Below are positions 52,681 to 64,000 of a DNA stretch of 64,000 bases, piece after piece (position 1 is the stretch's first letter; every line of letters begins with the position of its first letter). The stretch is from NCBI GenBank assembly GCA_035041965.1, contig JAPYMA010000772.1:124001-188000 (forward strand), read 5' to 3'. Position numbers and translations under genes: made by a program. The notes beneath the pieces were generated by a model. The model ran no database searches. It had not been told where the DNA came from and saw nothing but the letters and a program-made list of their open reading frames with translations. This DNA is from Anisakis pegreffii (lineage: Eukaryota; Nematoda; Chromadorea; Rhabditida; Anisakidae).

Positions 52681-55117
52681 CTACAAAAATGTATCAATTG
52701 AATGGCACGCATTACCAGGATTTGGACTCTTTACTTCGTTTTTCTTGTTTTGTTTTTCAAGTTCCGCCAGTTTTTCAGCACTCAAATTCTGCACGTCGAG
52801 TTTTGGTTTCAGGGTAACAAATGAAATTTTCAGCTCTGCGGTGATTTGCATTACCGAGCCGCAGTTCCCATCAGTACCACAGTAGTTAGGCGCCGAAAAT
52901 ATCGTACAAATTCGATTTCCACAATCCATTAGATGACCGTCCTGCAGTAATAAAACTCAGTTGGTCTCACTTACCCGATCAGTATAAATAAAAAACCTGC
53001 GTAATTCAGATGCTATTTTAAAATCGTCATCTTGAATTGCCTCTCATTCGTCAGGATAAATCATGAGATATATCTCACCTTGACCACTTCATGTGCTCTC
53101 ACAATCAGGTCAATATCCAAATTTTTAATGCATTCTTTTATCGTGTCTTGACCAAACATCCACGACGCATTCCGTACCTTAAAAATGATCGCTCACCGAA
53201 TGCCGCAATTAATTGAAGGTTACAAGAAAAGAGGGCTCCGCTCCCCAGCGAAAAACATAAGAAGGTTTTCCAAGAACTCTTCATGCGCTCGGAAAAGCGT
53301 TAGATTGAAATCATTCTTGGAGAAAATGTCTCAAAGAAAATGTCAAACGCTAAATGAACAACCTTATTCGGAACCCATCCTTTAGAGCAAGGGTCGCTAT
53401 CCGGATCCGACCACATTAAATCCAGTGCAAGGCCTTGATCGCATTCTTCTGGTGTTCTCGGTTTCTAAAATATTTTAGTTTTGCAATATTAATGTTTTCG
53501 GACCTTGATAGCAAATTGAAAGCAATTTCTGATATTCTTTTGGGACATGTTCTCAAACGTGTCACCAATCCCTTCACCATACGGTGTTTGATCATGTGAA
53601 CGTAGTTGATAAAACGAATACCGCTCAACAGGACTAAGATAATGAATAAAATTTACCTGAAGAGTGGATAGGGAACTCCAGCTGCTTATCAATGGACTGA
53701 TGCCACCGTGCATGCAAAGAATGCGACCATTTACCTAAGATAAGTATTCCTTGATTAAGATATGACAATCAATTCACATCCTTTCTTGATAGCACTACAG
53801 TGACAGCTCAGCGGTTTAATTTCTTTACTTCATCCTCAAAATATTTCAAAATGAAAACACAAAATTCCATGTGCGTCTAATAACCTTCGCACAAAGCGGT
53901 AGTTCATTGAAGACTCGCTGGAATGCCTTCCAAACACTTGTCGATCTGAGTCGTTTACATTCCTCGTAGAAACCATAAGTTCGATTCATTTTTGTGCACT
54001 CGTGATTACCACGCAGAAGACCAATTTTATCGGGAAATCTGAGTTTATAGCAAAACAACAACATCACCACCTAAAAGGTTACGTTATTGTCGTCAATTAA
54101 CGACCTCACTGATCATAATCGATTTACCACTTCATTCCTTGCGATGTACCATGTCAATCAATTCAGCTCATTCTTTAGGGGCATTCAGATGGCTACAACT
54201 GAGACAAATTGAGTACATCGCTATGGTTTGAGCAGCATCTTTGCATTTTTGAAATGAAAACGGACAATGATATGCATCACAAACATTCTCATTGTGTAGC
54301 TTTCAATTGGTATACGTGTAAAGCATTTGAATGAAGCATCTAAATCATCTAAATATGCACTTCAGTGTGTACATAACTCAAGTCCTTTTTTGCATCGGTC
54401 CACATAATCGCCAAGAAATAAAAGTCTTGTTTTCGGTGGAGTACCAACGATCGACAGTAATCTGTGTAGGTCACCAAATTGTCCGTGTATATCACCGAAT
54501 ATCGTTAATGGTGCACGCATTTCGATGAGTGCACCCAACGGACGCAGTATTTCGTAAGTCTGAAAATGATAGCGCTCTGACTTCAATACATTTCACTTCA
54601 ATACATTGAAAATCTTTTCCCTGCCATATCTTCCGTCCCGCTTGTCCGCCGCAAAAAATATTTGCATATTCGTAATCAGCTATACGAGCCCTACAATATG
54701 ATATGCATCTCACCCCGAAACGTTGGGGTAAGTTCGTGACCTTCCCTTGTGAGTGATTTTGCATTCATTGTAATGTGCAGCTTGAATACCATCGAAATCA
54801 TTCATTATTTCGCAACGATTCGATTACCTCACATATTCATTACCACTTAGCGAGAACCAGCTAAACGAAATATGACTAAAAGGCTACGTGGTATCCTAAA
54901 AAGAAAAGCGCGCTACTAAGGCCAACTTATACTTTAAAAAGTCCGGACAAAGCACAAACAAGGAACTCACCGCATCAACAACCTGTAGAATTTGATTGTC
55001 AGTGAAGCCGTCGAGCATCTGATCAGTGAGTAATCGATGCAGTATGCGATCAGTGAGTATGGCTAATTCTCGACTCATTTTAAAATTTTTTGTACCTGAT
55101 TGCACATCCATATTCAT
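52681..55117 (-). CDS. PP1-like Ser/Thr protein phosphatase catalytic subunit, divergent (7 exons)
   Basis: A PPP-family metallophosphatase. Exons: 55117-54971, 54559-54377, 54070-53885, 53734-53657, 53464-53363, 53177-53079, 52941-52681, all phase 0; about 351 residues (PP1 about 330). Metal and catalytic motifs are present: GDIHGQ 71-76, GDYVDR 99-104, GNHE 131-134, MHGG 180-183, WSDPD 216-220, RAH 259-261, SAPNYCG 281-287. [12 protein letters not shown] after GNHE is PP1-type. Oddities: GDYVDRG has become DRC (Cys105); the PP1 segment IRRPTDVPDQG is [11 protein letters not shown]; the tail is Lys/Glu-rich. The exon 2/exon 3 junction, fixed by alignment at LE/VVMLLF, has no GT donor in the needed phase. 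Start could also be 55111 or 55078. It resembles the expanded nematode PP1-like families, often germline-expressed (general knowledge). Confidence 0.88.
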
Positions 55118-55457
55118 CAAGAGAAGCAACGCTTAGATATCAATCACGAGTGAATCGAGTCAGTAAATAGAGAAGGTCAGCGAGAAATTCCGACAGCAGT
55201 CAACCACTCCCGATCCCAAGAACAATAAATAATGATTCTCAAATTGTTTTTCTGACTGAAAGTGGTGATGAAATTTTCATAAGAGCTTACTAATAGTAAG
55301 CAAAAATGATACTGCAACATCGGAAGATTGAATCGATATGTGACTTAAAGTTACTTTGAAAAGTTACATTTGGTCATGAGAACACCAATTAATATATGCG
55401 TAGTGTTTTGTATGTTTTGAAGAAGAAATTCTTTGTATATGCGTAATTTTTGTATAG

Positions 55458-55592
55458 GCGATATTATCTGGATTACCTGGATTGGCCAGGCTATCAAACG
55501 TTTGTAACGTTGCTGGCCACAATGCTCGCGTTTCCGTTCGCACTGTTTTAGCCTTGATTGTAACCACCCCGCTGGCTAGGCGAGCAGGCCAA
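55458..55592 (+). CDS. GC-rich candidate exon, unknown, strand uncertain
   Basis: A 135-nt segment stands out by GC content. On the plus strand it is bounded by TTTTTGTATAG and the consensus donor GTGAGT, and one frame is open through all 45 codons (AILSGLPGLARLSNV, then ARVSVRTVLALIVTTPLARR). A second plus frame is open for about 30 codons and ends in TAG. The minus strand also has a long frame (55364-55654) with acceptable splice sites. No family recognised in any frame, so neither strand nor reading frame is settled. It lies head-to-head with the phosphatase gene, 340 bases upstream of its start. Confidence 0.35.
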
Positions 55593-58500
55593 GTGAGTAC
55601 AACCGAGTATTTAATTAGTTGCCGTGAATACTTTGCACAATTAAACGTAGCCAAATATCAATCCAATAAATATTCATAAGTCTACAAAATAAGCATTCCG
55701 CCGATCGCTAACCGCGATCAACAAAACAACCGCTCGATGTGTAAGTAACAATGATAAATAGGTGATATACTTTTTTATATGCGTAATTTTGAAGAAGAAA
55801 ATTCGCGAACTGTTTTGTTCATTTTGATTCATTCAATCCTCACCAATGTATACTATTCAATTATCACGCAATAAAACAATCGAAAGTGATAAATCCAACT
55901 GAAAAATGAAACGTTACAGCCGATGTCGAAACTATAGCTGGATTGTCGCAAATATTCTAAATGAATAATCGACTAAGCAATGTTCAATAATGGATGAACA
56001 AGTAATGGAGAAATGAATCAATCAATCAGAAGAAATTAATGAAGAAAGTGATAAAATGCATATAAATACGTATTACGTAGAAGAACAGCATTAATGTTTA
56101 AGATACAATTACGATGAACAATTTCAAATTTATATTCACATAAACACATGTAAACCATATTTCAAGAGATCTATCAGTGAATTTGATTTCTCCAAACTCG
56201 TTGCTTTTCGGAAATGATTCGTTTCGACGAAGACTTTTTGCAAGTAATTGGTGCAGAGCGAAATACTTTTAAAATTTACGTTAAATCGACAAAGAATAGG
56301 CGATGAAACCTAAAATAACGAGTTCCCAAGAGCCAAATGGAGCATAAATACCTAGAAAAAATCGGTGAAAATATAAAATGCAATCAAATCTAAAAAATTA
56401 CTTCGATACTTTCATAACAAATGATTCGTTTCGAAGAAGACTTTTATAGCAAGAGAACACAATTCCAGGCATAACTGAATCGATGCAAACATAATTCATT
56501 CAAGAATTCTATCGAATAAAGTCTCACAGTTGAAACTGGAATTTAAAAAAGAATAAACAAATGACATCAAAGTTGAGATCAAAACTGACGATAATGAGCG
56601 ATTTTTTTGCTGCCACTGAAGACGCGAAACTCAGTACGTTTAGTTCTTCATAACAGATGTTTTCATTAGATACGACTTTAGTCGTTTCTACTAGTTTGTT
56701 GGGCATCTCAGCAATGAATCTTTGCTGATTGATCACAAAACTTCTTTACTCCGGGAAATGAAGAGCTCATCAATCAATTAGTGAATGAATTTTCTGAGAT
56801 GAACATTTGAAAATCATTCAAATATTCGACGGAAATCATCCGAAATGTTTGGTTTCTGTAGGTTTTCCGAAAGATTTTTTCGGAAATTTTAGATTCGGAA
56901 AGTTGTGAAGGAAAGATTTGATGGAATTTTAAAATCAGAAATTGTTGAGACGATCATTGATGAAGTTTTCGAAAGAAAAATTTTCGAGAAAATTTGTTCC
57001 CGTATGATTTGAATGTAACAATTTTGGATATTTCAAGATAGGATTCAAAATTGAAAGATTCCATGGGATTTTAAAATCATATCGTTGATAGAATTGCTAG
57101 GAAAGTTTCCGACGGAAAGAAATCCAGAAATTTTTCCGGAAGTTGTGAAAGTAAGATTTTTGGAAATCTTAGATCGGGAAATTCAGAAAGAAAGATTCCA
57201 TGGGATTTTAAATCATATCGTTGATAGAATTGCTAGGAAAGTTTCATGGAATTGTCGTGTGACGCCAAATCATACGTTACCACTAAGTTACCCTGTAAAC
57301 ACAGTTGCATCGGATTAAAGAAGTGACGAAATGAAAATATTGTAGATTCCTCGAAGGAATAGGAATGAGAGTGAATCGATGATACGGCAGAAATGAATGA
57401 GAAAATATACACGACACAACGCATTGGTAACGCAATCAGCACCAAAAGGCTTGAGAGAAACACAAGACCATAGGTATTCGACATGAAAAGCATCTGAAGA
57501 CCACTACAATAGAGGCATGTATAGAAGCATGTAGAAGGCGTATACCGTTCGAATTACTATTTCCATGAGAAGCCATTCTCTATACTTCTACACATTTCAC
57601 ATGTGCACTCGCGCACTCTTATGTCAAATTCGCACGATGTCTTATCACTCTCGACTCTGACCGTGCTGAACGCGTGATAATGCCATGATGTCACGTTAGT
57701 TTTCTCATTCATTTCGAACGTATCATGCATTCACTCTCATTGATATTTTTCTTGATACACTTCACTATGTTTTTTCGTTCACCTTAAAGATGCAATGAAA
57801 TTGAATTTCCATCGGAGAGTGTGTGTCCAAACATCGTGCCACAGCAACGCAATTGCTGATTGCCACAGCACAGTGCATTTTCAAAATATCTCTATGAGTT
57901 CGTTCAACATCTCGACATGAGATGAATCTTATACGGAGATGTTGAAGGATGTTCAAAGCACCATGAATGCTGGATGATACACAACTTATCGAGCAATTCA
58001 TTGGGAACCCTATGTAAAGTATTTCTCAAAAACAGTTGCGTTCAAGTTCATATATATCTCAATCAAAGTTGTGCTCTTATAGTTAGAATTAAGTGCTGCG
58101 TTGATGAGCGCATGAAATTCACGATAAAATGTTTATTATTGTAGAATTTGGAATAAACATTGCAAAGCACACGAAAGTATGAGGAAGGATTTTTTGTTGT
58201 ATATATTAAAAATAGATTTTCAATAAAGGAGAATTGTGGTTATTTCCGAAGAAGATATTTAGAGTTTGTTACAGATATCTTTCCAATCAGTTGAAGGCAG
58301 TTTTAGTAGTCTGTCCTAGAAACTTTTCTTTAGATTTTCATTGATCGACCCTATAGATCACAAAAATGAAGATTTTTTTCATGTAGTTCAACAGCCCTTT
58401 TCATATCGCTCATTACGTCAATTCCAAAATTGCAATTGGATTTTGCTTTATATAGTGAGGATAATTGTGAGGATCAGGAGGGATAATTATGCAATATCGA

Positions 58501-60670
58501 TTCACATAGATGAACACCGAAACGTAGCAGCGTTTACTCCATAAATCTAGAATTCATTTCCTGAAATCATCATTCCATTCATTTTCACTGTTTCATTCTT
58601 TTGTTTCATTCGTTCATTCCAGAAGTTTTCATGTCTTCTGTATGATCGATGATATGATGAGAAGATCTGTATGACAACGTTTTGTGGCGTACTTAGGACC
58701 CTTCACCTGCTCTGCTCGCTTCTCACTCTGTGGGAGATCATTCAGCTTCAGTTTGTTCAGGAATAATATTCTTTTGTTTGAATGGTGATAAAAACTTATT
58801 GCGATGCGGTTTTGATAGGGAGAGCGCGATCAACGTCATATCGATCAACGATCAACATCAACGTCAATTTTTTTTGTTTGAATGATGATCGTTAAGGCTT
58901 CATCGTAATTTTTGATTATACTTGTGATTTTGATCGCAGTTTTAATTATGATCGTAAGTTATAATGATATAAGTATGGTAATTATAATTTGCGATCAAAT
59001 CTTACGTTATAACAATAATAATGTATTGCACTAATCAAGCGTGATGAATAGTACACCGATCGAATCCGTGAAAGAAACCGAATAGAATCATCAAACGTCA
59101 TGTATATTAAATCAAAAAATATCATCAAGTACGATTCGAGTTGCTAATGTTGCATGTACAGGGTGATAAACATACGTATTTTGTTCCCATTTTTACAATT
59201 TGATATGTTCGATTAGGCTTCATCTATTCTGAAAATATGTACCAACGATGCCGTCTTGATTTTAACAATCTGAACTCTATCAAGTTGCTGAAATTGTATG
59301 TCATCAACGACAGAATATAAAAGTTCTGTCATTCATTCATAACAAATAGTATGTTATTTGTAGTATGTAGTATGCTATAGCCTGCAGTTTATGTTTGTAT
59401 TACGTTAATGTATGTAGTATGTTATAAATTTGATTCCTTATTCGCAACGTCCAATGTTATTATAATACTATAATCGTAATCCATTCAGTTAATCATTATC
59501 ATTATCCACTGATCATTAATACTCATTATAATCCATTATAATCTAGATAAGCTGAAGTCATATTCAGTTTCCATAATTCATCATGAAATTGCAGTTTTTT
59601 GAGATATCCGGTTTCCATTGATTATGTGACTCTTACTCGTATTCATTTGTTATATATGATAGCCGTGATTATTTATGTTAACCGTTGAAGACGTATATTG
59701 GTATTTATTTTTGTTGTTATTTGTTATTACGCAGTATATTTTGATTTGATAGAGATCTTGGACATCATTCGGAAGATACTATTCATCACCTTGCGACCTG
59801 TCTTCTCGATGCAGGTCAACCGATTTCCATGTTGTTCTATGTTGTGCAGACCTTTTCCATTTCTGACCGAACACTCTGACGAATGGTTCATCCCATCTTG
59901 TACGCGGTCTGTCTAGGGACAAACTATTCCTCTTGGAATCCATTCTGTTATTCGACTAGTCCAACTGTTATCATTCATTCTCGCAATATGTTCTGGAGTA
60001 TACTACTATTTATTATAAAATGTGATTTATGCCGAATTATCGTCGTTTCTGCTTTTTGAATTGTTCAGTCAACAATTTTAATGTTTCAATTTTACATTAT
60101 AAAGTGGATAGAATATCACGATCAGCTAGATGCATCCCTCGTCATCAATTCCATGCAAGTTTTTTGCGATGGGTGTATGTCGCAATGGTGACAGATGTGC
60201 TTTTTCACATGACATATCATATATTAAGCCCGAACTAAGTTGGCAGCACCAGCAACAGGTAGCATAATTCCATTCTTTTTTTTTGCATTTTCTAGAGATT
60301 TTTCAATCGACGAATTGTGATGTATATGGTCTTGTGGGGTATCTAGAAACACGTGAATGAAAAACGCTTGAATCCCTCTCATGGAAACCAGGTTCGATAA
60401 GAGCAGTGCTCATCATCCCATCAACTCAATTTCTCTGTACCATCGAAGCATTTCAACTTTCAGTTATTTCGGTATCCGCAAAACCAGGGCCAAAAATCAT
60501 ACATTCGCCATAATAATGCAATATCTAGCGTCTATCAGCATGAAACCTTTCCAGCGTATTCACAGTCGGTAAATGATCTGTGTTTTGATTTATCTTATAC
60601 TTGATTATGAGTAGTCTAATTTACTGATCGTGTTGTACGTAAAAACGAATTTGCTCATGTTTTTGTCAAG
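55593..60670. other. No supported gene; degenerate repeat and AT-rich tracts
   Basis: A degenerate repeat at 56820-57245 ends in a clear two-copy duplication. The stretch 58800-59600 is very AT-rich, with repeated GATCAAC, TATAAT and GTAGTATG strings. A short frame starting with ATG at 60381 could be a 5' exon of the NUP42-like gene, but its donors do not match the phase of the next exon. CAGGGTGATAAACATACG near 59158 looks like a mariner-type end, but no partner was seen. Confidence 0.4.
56820..57245. repeat. Degenerate tandem repeat with a recent 55-bp duplication
   Basis: Copies at 57054-57110 and 57190-57245 share CATATCGTTGATAGAATTGC and flanking bases almost exactly, with a period near 137 bp. 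Older, more diverged GGAAATTTTAGAT/GGAAAGTTGTGAAG units lie at 56820-57050. The repeat gives an open frame at 57085-57318, probably incidental. Confidence 0.75.
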
Positions 60671-61916
60671 AATCGGCGGTATGTTGACTCGGGTGTGCTG
60701 AACGAGAACTTCAGCAGTGCCTACATTGATTCTCATCAAGGAACTTCTGCTGCTTTCCATCCGTCGTTCTATCCAGATAAAAGGTTATTACAGTTCAACT
60801 CTTGAAGTGGATTAATGTTCGTTTTAAGTTTTTGATTTCTGTCATTAAATGGAGAATCTCTGACGTCCTTTTCTAATCAGATTATTAACATGGCGTGCAC
60901 CGCATCTGAGGAAGCAGCAGCCTCTAAAAAAGTCACTGGAGGTGGACACGAACAGTGGCATTACTTGTGAGTCGCATTCGGAGACGAAATCAAAGTTGTA
61001 AGTTGTGACCGTATTGAATTCTTGTATGTTTCTGTGATGATTTCGTTAGTTTTTAAGGAAACATAGTGTTGTTAGTTTGGTGACGAATAAAATTTTGTAA
61101 TATTTAGGGTAGTGATTCTGATGAAAGGGACATTGGTTTTCCAATCGGAGGACGCTCTCTGAATTTTGAAACACTTTCAGAAGTCCCTATTCATTGATCA
61201 GTCGCCGGAAGTTATTGTCATAAGAAATTTCGATTTTAGTCATGATTTCTGCATTCAATTCAAAGATAATTGAATACTTGAAGTATCGTGAATTATAAGA
61301 TCGTTAATGTCAAATTTTCTTCATCTTGTTGTGGTGTGAATTGTTGGGTGTTGAAGAAGCGTGTAAGAGTTTGCTTACTGATGTCTCATTTGTATTTAGA
61401 AGTAGCAGTCATCACGACTCTCTCAAACCTTCTACAAAAAGCATTTCCTCTGCAGAAAAACCCGTCCCTGCTAGCGTTCCTCGAAGGTTAGTTGTACCTT
61501 TTATTTTGGTATCCTAATATTGATAGGTTATTTTTGAGTTGATGTTTTGGTCTCTTTATCATTCTCTCTGAATTGATATGAACTTGTTCAGTCCCAAGAA
61601 ATTTTCTTGCTCCCGAATCCAACAAATGGCATTTATCATCGAATAGTGATCATGTGAGAAGGCGTTTTTGCTGAGGAACATTCTTCCCTTAGTGGAACAT
61701 TTAGTGTGAAACGTCAAGTTTTGTTTTTTTTGTGAATATTCTTCGAATGAAGTTTTTCTTTTTAGTAATGATTCGCCGAAAAATGTGATCTATATCCCCG
61801 ATGCTTGGTACTCGGATGTCAATTCACTTTCGAAAGATGATCTCGAGCAATTCGAAGCTGACAGTTTTGATCTCGAAAAAGTTCCTGAAGTTCCTCCACC
61901 GAGACATTTATGTTGA
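60671..61916 (+). CDS. NUP42: NUP42-like nucleoporin, C-terminal part with Gle1-binding tail
   Basis: NUP42 sits on the cytoplasmic face of the nuclear pore and binds Gle1 to activate the mRNA-export helicase DDX19/Dbp5 (family knowledge). Exons: 60671-60783, 60881-60997, 61400-61486, 61766-61916 (TGA 61914-61916). All three introns are phase 2 with GT-AG ends. The last exon contains NVIYIPD and then SLSKDDLEQFEADSFDLEKV ending PEVPPPRHLC, matching the human NUP42 tail NVLFTPRDKL…[22 protein letters not shown]. Eight or so extra residues (AWYSDVNS region) lie between the two blocks. The upstream exons are Ser/Lys/His-rich and lack the FG repeats and CCCH finger of the human protein, so they are less certain; the 5' end is missing. 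The last two exons are the secure part. Confidence 0.62.
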
Positions 61917-63524
61917 AACGTATTATGCGTAGGCATTCAGTCGTTCGCGTCATTTGCATCTCCCCGCGAACACGTTGTTGCATTGATGTGTTATTTCATG
62001 AATGATATGATGTACTGTTTGATCGCATCATATTTCATATGTTCACCGTGTGTTGACACTTTGCCATCAACGTTTTAACTGTACATTACGCGTTTATTAT
62101 TTGTTTGCGTTCGCAGGTTATTTGGAAACATTTGTTTTGCTCGTTGATTTATGTCTTTGTTTACGCAAATATATTTCTGTCAATCTAGGCATCCACATTG
62201 ATGGCGTTTTTATCATATGGGCTGATTTTTATGGCGTGTTAAATGATCATAGAATATGTTGTGTACATCGACGAATAGAAATGTTATGTACATGCAATGC
62301 TCAAATTACGAATCCATTAAAATGTATCATTGAACAACGATCTGCGATTTTACTTTTTCTCAATGTGTTCGTTTCACATCGGACGAGTTCATTGCTGTGG
62401 ATCATCAATTATTGAATATATTTGTGTTATTACACTCGACGCCGATTACCAATGAGATCACTGTATGCAACTGTCATATTTTTGTCGCCTCTCAATATAA
62501 AGAATTCAGTAAAATGATTGTTCGTTTAATATTCTGCATAATAGTTTCTCTTTTGTGCTTAATGAATTTAATTAATGTTCATATCCTAATTACCAGATTT
62601 TACAAAGTAGTTCAATTTTCCTAACGATGTTGAATGCAGAGTTTGAACAGTCAGAATTTCGCAATTTCACGTTTTAAAATTCCGTTCGTTGGACTCGTAT
62701 TTTTTGCATAATTAAGCCGTTTCAATATTTTGGAAGTTGACCACGTGCAAACAAATTGGTATTGAATCGCTGCTAAATGATATGACGCAGCAAGGGTGCA
62801 ACTGACGCTGTGTTGATCATATAGTAAGTCATTGATGAACATGTGGTAAGAACAACAATGAGTTAGTTATTCACAGCACGTCATTTGCTGTGCAGTTTGC
62901 ATCATCGATGAACGTTTGATCTGTTAAAATTTGTTGCTGCAACGTTCCTTTAAATGAAGTGTTCATTGCAGTTGTTGTTGCAAGACCTCGGCGGTCGGTC
63001 TATGTGCATTTTTGTTTGCAACCTATTGAATTTCATTTTGATGTGCACACGTCCATGAACTCTACTTGAGTTCGGTTGTAGTAGAATGCTAGTTGCATAC
63101 ATCTAGTACAGACCATCATTCGAGGTGTACCATGTTATGACGTTGTTAATTTGAGTGAAGGGGTTATGTCTCGTCGTTGACATAGCTGCGCGTTTTGTTC
63201 ATTTCATTGGTGAAGTTGTTCGTATTTTAGCTTACATCGGCGATTACAATTTTTGAAAAATCAAAGTGTGCTTATAAATTGTTGACAATCGACAGCTGAG
63301 AGTGCGTCCATTTATGAGGTTGGCTTTCACACTACATTCAGCCATGTATTCTGATCAGTTTCACTTCTTCAAGAAGCATTCCAATAGTCCGTTCATCTAT
63401 TAATTTCTCAATTAATCGCTTTGTCGTTGTGCTCCTTAATGATCCCTATATAATGCTATGAAAAGTGTCTGAAGGTTGACAATTTCATCTGGTTGATAGA
63501 CTTAAATTCAATTTCAGTGTGAGA
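61917..63524. other. NUP42 3' region and intergenic DNA
   Basis: No recognised gene. The plus-strand frame 62050-62415 (121 codons) is hydrophobic and Cys-rich but has no family signature, and may be 3'-UTR read by chance. The distance to the next gene (about 1.6 kb) is larger than usual inside nematode operons. Confidence 0.4.
63507..63517 (+). promoter_or_regulatory. 3' splice (probable trans-splice) acceptor before NATD1-like gene
   Basis: TTCAATTTCAG ends 7 bases before the start codon at 63525. Such a short distance, with the complete domain coded in one exon downstream, is typical of a spliced-leader addition site in nematodes. A 5'-UTR intron is the alternative. Confidence 0.5.
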
Positions 63525-63848
63525 ATGTCACCGAGAGCAATAGGTTACACAGTGGAGCATGCTGCTGACGCGTTGTTTTTTTATGTGAAAGTGAATGGCT
63601 CACGATCGATACTTGAATATAGGTGCCTTCCGAACAATGTCCTCGATCTCTATCACACCGAAGTACCTCCAATACTCCGAGGTAAAGGTATCGCTAAAGT
63701 GCTTTGTCAAGCTGCATTCAAATACGCAAAAGACCAAAATCTTCGCGTCTTACCGACGTGTTCGTATGTGGCTAAATATTCCAAAAAGTTTGCAACGGAT
63801 GACGAAAAGTCGTTGTTGGTATGTCGTGAAAAATTGAAAAGAGTATAA
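63525..63848 (+). CDS. NATD1: NATD1-type GNAT-fold N-acetyltransferase domain protein
   Basis: A single exon of 107 codons plus TAA; human NATD1 is 113 residues. It belongs to the small GNAT-related family (Gcn5-like fold) whose substrate is not well defined. The block DLYHTEVPPILRGKGIAKVL (residues 41-60) matches human [26 protein letters not shown] (52-57) is the acetyl-CoA pyrophosphate-binding loop. CSYVAKYSKK (79-88) corresponds to CWYIQKYVKE, with the aromatic residue kept. ATG 63525 is chosen because it follows the acceptor by 7 bases and gives the normal family length. Complete and intact; likely cytosolic or nuclear, as no signal or membrane segment is seen. Confidence 0.93.
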   Translation: MSPRAIGYTVEHAADALFFYVKVNGSRSILEYRCLPNNVLDLYHTEVPPILRGKGIAKVLCQAAFKYAKDQNLRVLPTCSYVAKYSKKFATDDEKSLLVCREKLKRV

Positions 63849-64000
63849 TCTGTTGCCGATGGACGCCGAAAAGTTTAGCATAACCGTAACAATCCTCAGA
63901 GTGAACTGAGATTCCAACTTATAGGGATTGTTGGTTTATTTATTTCATATCTTCTGTACATTCATTATGTATATATACATATGTGAGTAAATATGTTGAG

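Noticed and set aside
59155..59180. Mariner-like terminal sequence ACAGGGTGATAAACATACG
   Set aside because: No inverted partner and no TA duplication pair were found in the flanking sequence.
60381..60569. ATG-started frame upstream of the NUP42 exons as a first exon
   Set aside because: Its usable donors leave in phase 1 or 2, while the next exon appears to start in phase 0.
61100..61197. Exon-like text GSDSDERDIGFPIGG after a TTTAG acceptor within the NUP42-like gene
   Set aside because: Its phase does not match the neighbouring exons, which join to each other without it; it ends in a stop before the conserved tail.
62050..62415. 121-codon hydrophobic ORF after NUP42
   Set aside because: Probably chance frame in 3' or intergenic DNA; no family match and no paired splice sites.

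Overview
The window looks like nuclear DNA of a nematode. It is AT-rich, the genes are cut into short exons with TTTCAG-type 3' splice sites, and large stretches carry no convincing coding signal. The low gene density suggests a larger parasitic-nematode genome (perhaps ascarid or spirurid), but that placement is inference. There is no rRNA, tRNA, operon of bacterial type or CRISPR signal. Almost all genes had to be rebuilt from exons by homology and by matching splice phases.

Layout. (1) 3.2-12.7 kb, minus strand: an orthologue of WDR47/nemitin. Seven exons (3217-6748) code the C-terminal WD40 propeller, and an upstream exon (12481-12692) matches the helical region after the LisH-CTLH part. 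The first coding exons were not found. A 1034-bp non-autonomous hAT-type element (11316-12349, 19-bp perfect terminal inverted repeats, near-perfect 8-bp target duplication) lies inside this gene, 10 bases after the stop of a coding-like block on the plus strand. (2) 12.7-36.9 kb: mostly introns or intergenic DNA, with several orphan candidate exons. One set on the plus strand joins in phase into a Cys-rich zinc-ribbon-like C-terminus (28010-29263, perhaps with 17555-17687). (3) 36990-39187, minus strand: a complete five-exon SOXB1 (sox-2 type) gene of 284 codons. (4) 39.2-52.7 kb: long non-coding stretch holding a 98-nt almost perfect hairpin (50051-50148). (5) 52681-55117, minus strand: a divergent PP1-like Ser/Thr phosphatase in seven exons, with one junction that lacks normal splice sites. 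(6) 55458-55592: a GC-rich coding-like island of unknown strand and identity. (7) 60671-61916, plus strand: the 3' part of a NUP42-like nucleoporin gene carrying the Gle1-binding tail. (8) 63525-63848, plus strand: a single-exon NATD1-type GNAT protein with a probable trans-splice acceptor just upstream.

The five recognised genes have unrelated jobs: microtubule-linked neuronal scaffold, neural or stem-cell transcription factor, phosphatase, mRNA export nucleoporin and small acetyltransferase. Nothing in their arrangement suggests a shared pathway. No novel multi-gene system was recognised. The items most worth a second look are the 98-nt hairpin, the hAT element, the non-canonical phosphatase junction and the unidentified Cys-rich gene.
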